19,035 nucleotides of DNA, from NCBI GenBank assembly GCA_021798855.1, contig JAJZBP010000012.1:1-19035 (forward strand). Reading direction: 5' to 3'. Positions within the stretch are counted from its first letter, which is position 1. Each line of letters opens with the position of its first letter. The position numbers were made by a program, and so were the translations under genes. The notes beneath the pieces are model-generated. The model made no database searches. It saw only the letters and a program-made list of their open reading frames with translations, and was not told the origin of the DNA. This document shows, piece by piece, positions 13,943 through 19,035 of the stretch. The stretch comes from Bacillota bacterium. Lineage in GTDB: Bacteria; Bacillota; Sulfobacillia; JAJZIM01; JAJZBP01.

Positions 13943-15298
13943 CTACCGCCCACCCTCCGCCAGCACCCGCTCGACGAAGGCGCCGCACAGGCCGGCGGCG
14001 CGTTCCGGGCGAAGCAGTTCCTCCAACTCCGCCTCCGTCAGTTGCTCCCCGACCGATTCATCCCGTCGCAGGGCCTCGGCGAAGGAACACCCCCGCTTTT
14101 CCGCCTCGACGGCAACCCGATAAACCAATTCATGCGCCTTTTGCTTGCCGATTTTCCGGGCCAACCCCAGCATCACCGCCTCCGAACAGACCCGCCCGCC
14201 GGTGCGTTCCAGGTTTTCCAGCATCCGTTCCCGGTTGACCTCCAGGCCGGTGAAAAGACGGCGCGTGTGTTGCAGCAGGGCACCCATTTGGACGAAGATC
14301 GCCGGCAACCAGGCCCACTCGCTTTTCCAGGCGCGCCCGTCCCGTTCGTGGTCCCAGACCATGTTTTCGCTGCAGGCGTGGGCTCCCTGTCTCACCTGGC
14401 GGGCCAGCACCCCGATGTGCTCCGCCAGTTCCGGATTGCGCTTATGTGGCATGGTGATGCTGCCAATTTGCCCGAATTCCCGGCCCTCGGCCAATTCTCC
14501 GATCTCACTTCTTTGTAAGTTGTACACTTCGTGGGCCATTTTGTCGCAGGTGTTGCCGATCATGGTCAGGACGTAGAGGTATTCCACCAACACGTCCCGG
14601 CTGTTGATCCAGGAGATCACCGGCGGCCTCAGCCCTAGTTTGGCCATGAACCGTTCCTGGAGGGCAAAGCCCCGGTCACCGAAGGAGGACAGGCTGCCGA
14701 CGCCGCCGCACAATTGTCCCTCGCCCAAGCGTTCCCGCAAAGACGCAAGCCGCGCCAGGTGCCGCCGGACCTCCGCGAACCAGACCGCCGCCTTGAAACC
14801 GAAAGTGATGGGCAAACCTTCCTGGCCGTGGGTCCTGCCGGCCATGGGCGTGTCCCGGTGAACGCGGGCCAGTTCCAGCAGGATCGCCGAAACGTCCCGC
14901 AGGTCCGCGTCGACGATCTCCCAAGCCCGCTGCAGGGCCACGCTCATCCAGGTGTCGGTGACGTCTTGGACGGTTACGCCGTAACAAACCCATTCCCCCG
15001 CAGGCTCGCCGGCAAGCCGTTGCAGTTCCCGGATGATCCCCATCAGGGAATGGCCGCTCAGGCGATAATCCCGGCGCACCCGCTCCCAATCAACCAGGTC
15101 GTAGCGGCAGGCCGCACGAATGCCCGATCCTGCCCCGGCGGGGATGATGTCCAACTCCTCCTGAGCTTCGGCCAGGGCGGCGATCACCTCAAGCCACCCC
15201 TGCAGTCTGGACTCCTCTGTAAAGATGGCCTTCATCTCGCTTGACGCCCAAATATCGCCATAGATGACCGAGTCGCTGATGTGGATCATCCCGGCCAC
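13943..15298 (-). CDS. PurB/CMLE-like lyase of the aspartase-fumarase superfamily
   Basis: A 451-aa lyase. The superfamily signature GSITMPHKRNP is at 279-289, with catalytic Ser280. AGRTHGQEGLPITFG (153-167) carries the conserved His157, and GVTVQDVTDT (107-116) is the first conserved region. These resemble adenylosuccinate lyase. However, the segment HERDGRAWKSEW (317-328) is closer to 3-carboxymuconate cycloisomerase-type enzymes than to PurB, so the substrate is uncertain. It would catalyse beta-elimination of fumarate or a related acid. The frame starts at GTG 15298, one base after the stop of the ArgH-like gene (TGA-C-GTG). ATG 15289 with AGGGGTGA 10 nt upstream is equally possible. The tight spacing means one operon with the ArgH-like gene. 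It ends at the terminator at 13899-13925. Confidence 0.85.
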   Translation of the reverse strand: MAGMIHISDSVIYGDIWASSEMKAIFTEESRLQGWLEVIAALAEAQEELDIIPAGAGSGIRAACRYDLVDWERVRRDYRLSGHSLMGIIRELQRLAGEPAGEWVCYGVTVQDVTDTWMSVALQRAWEIVDADLRDVSAILLELARVHRDTPMAGRTHGQEGLPITFGFKAAVWFAEVRRHLARLASLRERLGEGQLCGGVGSLSSFGDRGFALQERFMAKLGLRPPVISWINSRDVLVEYLYVLTMIGNTCDKMAHEVYNLQRSEIGELAEGREFGQIGSITMPHKRNPELAEHIGVLARQVRQGAHACSENMVWDHERDGRAWKSEWAWLPAIFVQMGALLQHTRRLFTGLEVNRERMLENLERTGGRVCSEAVMLGLARKIGKQKAHELVYRVAVEAEKRGCSFAEALRRDESVGEQLTEAELEELLRPERAAGLCGAFVERVLAEGGR

Positions 15299-15299
15299 G

Positions 15300-16988
15300 T
15301 CACCCCTTCCGGTGTTTCTTGACGACCCGGCGCGCGCGGGCCGCCAACTTGGTCAGGGCCTCACCGGCCGAGCGGCTCTCGTTTTCCAGCCATTCCTTGA
15401 ATTCGCACCGCGCTTCCCCGTAGAACTCGACCAGCCCGGCAACCTGATCCGGATGCGCTCCGCCCTCGGTGACGCGATTTTGGATGATCTCTTCCGGGGA
15501 AACGCAGGCGGTGAATTCGTCTGCAGTCAGGCGCAGCGGTTTGCCGACCACCTGTTGGAAGATCGAAGCCAACCCGGCATGGGTGAACGGTTCTCCCCCG
15601 GCCTCGCGAACACACAAGCCCACGACCCGGTGCGCATGTTTGGGGCTGACTTTTTCGTTGACCACCAACAATTCGGCCAGTTCGCTGCCGGCCAGGAGGG
15701 AGCCACCGCCGGCGCCTTCCCCGCGCCTTTCTTTGACGGTCAAGGCCCGCAGAACCTCTTCCAGCAGGACTATCCCCTTGGTGGCCACCGTAAAGGACGC
15801 CGGCAGTTCCTGGTAGGCCACCAGCCGGTTGTCGATTTGGCCCGACGGCGTCAAATTTGCGGCAGCAACCCCAACCAATTTTCCCAAAGTGCTCCGGCAC
15901 ATTCCCCGCAGGTAGCTCAAACTGTAGGGATTCTTCTTTTGCGGCATGATCACGCTGATGCGCGAGTGGCAGTCCGCGGTTTCCACCAAATCGAATTCGG
16001 CCGTCGCCCAGATCTGCAGATCCTCACACAGGCGGTCGACGTTGGTCAGGGAGATCTGCAAGACGGCCAACAGTTCGATGGACACGTCAGCCATCCACAT
16101 CGCGTCGCGGGTGTGCTCGGCCAGCCGGCCGAAGGCCAGGGATTCCGCCAATTTGCGGCGATTGATGGGCAAACGCGAACCGTTGGTGCTGCCGATCCCC
16201 GCCGGCAGGGAGTTCAGTCGCGTGTAAACCGCCCGCAGCCGCTCCAAGTCGCGGCGCAGGGAGGCGGCAAAGCCCAGCAGATAGTGGCCGAAGGTCGTCG
16301 GTTGCGCTGCCTGCAGGTAGGTGTAGTCCGGCACGATGGTCGCCGTATGCTCCGCAGCCCGGTCGCAGATGGCCCCCAGCAGGGATTGCAGGGCGGCGCC
16401 GTACTCCAGGGTCAGACGGCGCATGGTCAAGAAATAACCCAGGGTGGTGGATTCCCGCCTCGCCCGACCGAAGGACAGCCAGTCCGCACTCGCGCCGACC
16501 ATGTCCCTGATCATTTGTTCCCGGTTCTGGTACACGTCACCCAGAAAGGGATCCCAGGCCGTCTCACCCGTTTTGCCTTCCAGGAGCCGCCCCAACCCAT
16601 ACAGGAGATCGGCGGCGATTTTCCCGGAAATCAGGTCTTCGTCCAGCAACATGAGCACATAGGCGATGTCTCCCCAACCCATCCCCACGCTCAGATCCTC
16701 CGCCGCCGCGACCTCATAGGCGAAGGCGGACCGGACCAAGGCTTCCGAGGGCATCTGGCTCAGCCGCCCGGAAACGAGGTTCAGGTCGGGGGCGGTTTCG
16801 GCATTCGCGGATCTCAGGCCGACTGATCTCAGACCGGTTGATCCCAGACCGGCAGCGTCCGAACCCGCATCCGCGCCCCGGCCCACCGGCCCGGCCTGGC
16901 CCGTACCGGCACCCACCCCGGCTCCCGCGCCCCCCGGCCCGGCCGGTCCGGTGACCCCGGCGCCCTTCACCTTCAGCTTCCTCAGCAT
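15300..16988 (-). CDS. ArgH-like lyase with a Gly/Ala-rich N-terminal insert
   Basis: A 562-aa protein of the argininosuccinate lyase branch. ASL-type motifs: SGRLS at 73-77, QPTTFGHYLLGF (229-240), NSLPAGIGSTNGSRLPI (259-275), and the signature SVIMPQKKNP (345-354) with probable catalytic Ser345. The usual T-H-L-Q reads T223-Y224-L-Q, so a highly conserved His is missing. Genuine ASL is about 460 aa. The extra length includes a low-complexity stretch of Gly/Ala/Pro (11-60) after a basic start, and a stretch of Arg-Arg-Gly-Glu (421-430). The start at ATG 16988 is chosen for AAAGGAG at 9 nt. ATG 17303 also has a strong GGAGGAG site, but that reading would translate through repeat copy B. True arginine biosynthesis is doubtful. 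Confidence 0.75.
   Translation of the reverse strand: MLRKLKVKGAGVTGPAGPGGAGAGVGAGTGQAGPVGRGADAGSDAAGLGSTGLRSVGLRSANAETAPDLNLVSGRLSQMPSEALVRSAFAYEVAAAEDLSVGMGWGDIAYVLMLLDEDLISGKIAADLLYGLGRLLEGKTGETAWDPFLGDVYQNREQMIRDMVGASADWLSFGRARRESTTLGYFLTMRRLTLEYGAALQSLLGAICDRAAEHTATIVPDYTYLQAAQPTTFGHYLLGFAASLRRDLERLRAVYTRLNSLPAGIGSTNGSRLPINRRKLAESLAFGRLAEHTRDAMWMADVSIELLAVLQISLTNVDRLCEDLQIWATAEFDLVETADCHSRISVIMPQKKNPYSLSYLRGMCRSTLGKLVGVAAANLTPSGQIDNRLVAYQELPASFTVATKGIVLLEEVLRALTVKERRGEGAGGGSLLAGSELAELLVVNEKVSPKHAHRVVGLCVREAGGEPFTHAGLASIFQQVVGKPLRLTADEFTACVSPEEIIQNRVTEGGAHPDQVAGLVEFYGEARCEFKEWLENESRSAGEALTKLAARARRVVKKHRKG
16810..16854 (-). repeat. Three imperfect 15-bp tandem units in the ArgH-like gene
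   Basis: Units at 16810-16824, 16825-16839 and 16840-16854 share GATCTCAGACCGG-like sequence and encode a repeated GL(R/G)S-type pentapeptide at the end of the low-complexity N-terminal insert. Confidence 0.75.
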
Positions 16989-17003
16989 TTCAACCAACTC
17001 CTT

Positions 17004-17159
17004 TATAGCACGGGAGCCACTCCCGGTGGCGAACTGGGCGTCACAGGTTTCAGCGACGGTCCTCGGCGCCACAGGTGGCGCCTGCGCCACGCTTGAGGTC
17101 TGCTCCTTGCCCTCGCCGCACGCAGGCGACGGGCGCATGTACGGAGGTGAAACCTTCCG
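17004..17159 (-). repeat. Hairpin repeat family, copy B
   Basis: An inverted copy of the element at 5512-5628, 156 bp long, with roughly 30-40 bp of additional sequence containing a GGCGCCACAGGTGGCGCC hairpin. Other hairpins are GGGAGCCACTCCC at 17012-17024 and CGCC..GGCG around 17113-17129. One end (TATAGCACGGGAGCC) abuts the ribosome binding site of the ArgH-like gene. The other end (AACCTTCCG) lies in the 371-bp gap after tlyA. The rest of that gap (17160-17359) contains an ATG at 17303 with a good ribosome binding site but no recognisable protein. Confidence 0.75.
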
Positions 17160-17359
17160 TTGGACGCTTCCCGACACATGGTTTCGTGCCGCAGGTTGCA
17201 GCGCAACGCCTCCAAGGCCAATCTCTCCGTCGGGATGCCCCGTCCCGCACTCGTGCGATTCGATCAACACCCAGGCGGCGTCGGCCCACAGGTCCGTTTC
17301 CATTGTTCCGGTCTCCTCCGCCTTCCCCCCCGATCGCTCCCCCCATTCTCCGCCCCCCT

Positions 17360-18094
17360 TCAACCCAACACCGTCCAGGCTTCTTCGACCGTTCTGTCCG
17401 GCGCGATGGACGGGTTGAGGGGGGGCGCGGCGCCCCCCGGGCCCGCGCTCGCCTGGAACTGCAAATGGATGAAATACTCAATATTGCCCGCCGGCCCCTT
17501 GAGGGGTGAGTGGGTCAGCCCCAAACATGCGAACCCGCCGGCGCGGGCGGCCGTCACCACCCGACCCAGCACCTCCCGGTGCACCGCCCGGTCCCGCACC
17601 ACCCCGCCCTTCCCCACCTTACCCCTTCCCGCCTCGAACTGCGGCTTGATCAGCGCCACCACCTCACCCGGTTGCCCCAGCACCTGCCCCAGAACCGGCA
17701 GAACCTTGTCCAGGGAAATGAAGGACACATCCACGGTGGCCAGGGTCGGCGGGACGGGAAAAAGCGCCCCGGTCATGTTCCGGGCGTTGGTGCGCTCCAA
17801 CACCGTCACCCGCGGGTCGCCGCGCAACCCCCAGGCCAACTGCCCATAGCCCACGTCAACCGCGTAAACCCTCGCCGCCCCCCGCCGGAGCAGGCAGTCG
17901 GTGAAACCACCGGTCGAGGCCCCCACGTCCAGCGCCGGGCGCCCCGCTGGATCGACACCGAAGACCGCCAGGGCCGCGGCCAATTTTTCGCCGCCCCGGC
18001 TGACGTAGGCGGAAGCATCCGCCCGGACCTCCACCGTTTCCTCCGGTCGAACCATTCGCCCCGCCTTGTCGGCCAACCCGCCGCCCAAGCGCAC
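17360..18094 (-). CDS. tlyA: TlyA-family rRNA 2'-O-methyltransferase, N-terminus interrupted
   Basis: An S4 domain plus FtsJ-like methyltransferase. The SAM-binding segment DVGASTGGFTDCLLRRGAAR is followed by YAVDVGYGQLAWGL, then DVSFISLDKVLP, LIKPQFEAG and the C-terminal HSPLKGPAGNIEYFIHL; all are typical of TlyA, which modifies 16S/23S rRNA. From GTG 18094 the protein has 244 aa and only the end of the S4 domain. The same frame continues upstream to TTG 18175 as a good S4 start (LRWEAWLGERG, stop, FSGRERAQAAILAGRV), interrupted only by TAG at 18142-18140. That stop is a point mutation or sequence error at a position where relatives have a hydrophobic or aromatic residue. It is placed 45 bp after dxs, the usual order. 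A C-terminal extension of about 30 residues is low-complexity. Confidence 0.85.
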   Translation of the reverse strand: MRLGGGLADKAGRMVRPEETVEVRADASAYVSRGGEKLAAALAVFGVDPAGRPALDVGASTGGFTDCLLRRGAARVYAVDVGYGQLAWGLRGDPRVTVLERTNARNMTGALFPVPPTLATVDVSFISLDKVLPVLGQVLGQPGEVVALIKPQFEAGRGKVGKGGVVRDRAVHREVLGRVVTAARAGGFACLGLTHSPLKGPAGNIEYFIHLQFQASAGPGGAAPPLNPSIAPDRTVEEAWTVLG

Positions 18095-18220
18095 CCGCCC
18101 GGCCAGAATGGCCGCCTGCGCTCGTTCGCGGCCCGAGAACTACCCTCTTTCCCCCAGCCACGCTTCCCACCGCAACGCCGCCCGGGCCTCCCCCCCGCCG
18201 GCCGGTCCACCGGCGCCGTT

Positions 18221-19035
18221 TCAGCCGACTTCGGAGGCCTTCGCCCCCGCCGGTTGGGGAAAGGCAAGGCCCATGACCTCCCGCACGGCCACCATGATCC
18301 CCGCCGGGTCCAAACCAAGCTCCATCCGCTGCCCTTCCTGGTTGCCCTGTTCCAAAAAGCGGTCGGGCAACCCGAGCCGTTTCACCCGCACCCCGGCAAT
18401 CCCCCGCCGAGCCAGTTCCTCCAACACCCCCGAGCCCACACCCCCGGCCAGGGCGCCCTCTTCCACCGTCACCAGACGACGACACCTGGCCAATTCTTCG
18501 ATCAAATCCCCGTCCAGAGGCTTGGCAAAGATCAGGTCGGCCACCGCCACTTCCAACCGCTCCCGGGCCAGGGCTCCGGCGGCCTCCAGGGCGGCGTTGA
18601 CGCATGGACCGATGGCCAGCAGGCCCACGTCCTTGCCGCGGCGCAAAAGCCGCCCCTTGCCCGCAACCAGTTTTTCCTCCCGTGCGGCCACGCCCAATCC
18701 GGCTCCCCGCGGGTAACGAATGGCCACCGGACCCTCCGCCTGGGCCAGGGCAAAAGCCAAAGCCTCACGCAAACCCTCCTCGTCCCGCGGCGCGATCACC
18801 GTCATTCCCGGAATCACGCGCAGGAAGGCCAGATCGAAGGCTCCCTGGTGGGTGGCTCCGTCGTCGCCCACGATCCCAGCCCGGTCCACGGCGAAAATAA
18901 CCGGCAGGCTCTGTAAAGCCACGTCGTGGATCAGTTGGTCGTAAGCCCGCTGGAGAAAGGTGGAATAAATGGCCACCACCGGGCGCATGCCCGCGGCAGC
19001 CAGACCGGCAGCGAAGGTCACGGCGTGTTCCTCTG
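18221..19035 (-). CDS. dxs: 1-deoxy-D-xylulose-5-phosphate synthase, C-terminal part
   Basis: The gene is cut by the window end; the visible part is 271 codons ending at TGA 18221. DXS condenses pyruvate and glyceraldehyde 3-phosphate with thiamine diphosphate, the first step of the MEP isoprenoid pathway. Visible are the end of the pyrimidine-binding domain (EEHAVTFAAG, then STFLQRAYDQLIHDVALQ and DRAGIVGDDGATHQGAFD) and the transketolase C-terminal domain (ADLIFAKPLDGDLI, VTVEEGALAGGVGSGV). No damage is seen. The dxs-tlyA order is the common Firmicute arrangement. Confidence 0.96.
   Translation of the reverse strand, partial: EEHAVTFAAGLAAAGMRPVVAIYSTFLQRAYDQLIHDVALQSLPVIFAVDRAGIVGDDGATHQGAFDLAFLRVIPGMTVIAPRDEEGLREALAFALAQAEGPVAIRYPRGAGLGVAAREEKLVAGKGRLLRRGKDVGLLAIGPCVNAALEAAGALARERLEVAVADLIFAKPLDGDLIEELARCRRLVTVEEGALAGGVGSGVLEELARRGIAGVRVKRLGLPDRFLEQGNQEGQRMELGLDPAGIMVAVREVMGLAFPQPAGAKASEVG

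Noticed and set aside
15264..16826. Long plus-strand open frame antisense to the ArgH-like lyase
   Set aside because: Shadow of the minus-strand coding sequence; no start signal and no protein family pattern.
5512..17159. Repeat copies as parts of a CRISPR array
   Set aside because: The copies are far apart, of unequal length, in both orientations, and without spacers or cas genes.
17160..17303. Small gene starting at ATG 17303 with a GGAGGAG site
   Set aside because: The start signal is good, but the frame runs into repeat copy B and on into the ArgH-like gene, and the peptide resembles nothing I know; kept only as an alternative start.

Overview
The window comes from a GC-rich bacterial chromosome. 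Gene content and style point to an anaerobic Firmicute of the Peptococcaceae/Desulfotomaculum type: a CODH-family gene, fliL, a YqfO-type Nif3 protein, type-A rnpB, a DUF433/DUF5615 toxin-antitoxin pair, Rpn-like debris, strong AGGAGG-type ribosome binding sites and frequent TTG/GTG starts. The genus cannot be fixed by reading alone.

Left part (1-6500, accessory and decayed). murJ on the plus strand probably uses a rare ATT start. It is followed by a short repeat copy and an orphan S8-protease propeptide gene. On the minus strand lies a CcoG/NapH-like membrane iron-sulfur gene that has been split. Its membrane half is at about 5840-6484, with two in-frame UGAs. Its ferredoxin half is at 2403-2940, about 2.9 kb away. 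Between the halves are an intact RHH-DUF433/DUF5615 toxin-antitoxin operon, a partial duplicate of that operon's upstream region and antitoxin N-terminus, and a truncated Rpn-like gene interrupted by a hairpin-rich repeat. The partial antitoxin copy is fused in frame to the ferredoxin half, giving a chimeric RHH-2x[4Fe-4S] reading frame with its own ribosome binding site.

Middle (6600-11030). rnpB with promoter and terminator is followed by a CorA-like protein lacking the GMN signature. A Nif3-RNase HI fusion comes next on the minus strand, then a conserved Cys-motif protein and a frameshifted aspartic-protease pseudogene.

Right part (11100-19035, all minus strand). An orphan fliL lies downstream of a divergent cooS. 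This CooS keeps the B/D-cluster cysteines and most C-cluster ligands, but has Asp where the Cys of the canonical GICC motif should be, and lacks the His relay. This matches the CooS-V type, which carries a hybrid-like Fe-S-O cluster. Upstream of it is a perfect 16+2+16 palindrome with a TGTGA-N6-TCACA core, the kind of site bound by CRP/FNR-family regulators such as HcpR or CooA. Further upstream are two overlapping aspartase/fumarase-superfamily lyases (PurB/CMLE-like and ArgH-like), then tlyA (with an early in-frame TAG) and the 3' part of dxs.

The strongest leads are the CooS-V-like protein with its operator, the split iron-sulfur gene with the RHH-ferredoxin chimera, and a hairpin repeat family seen in three copies, one of them inside a coding sequence.
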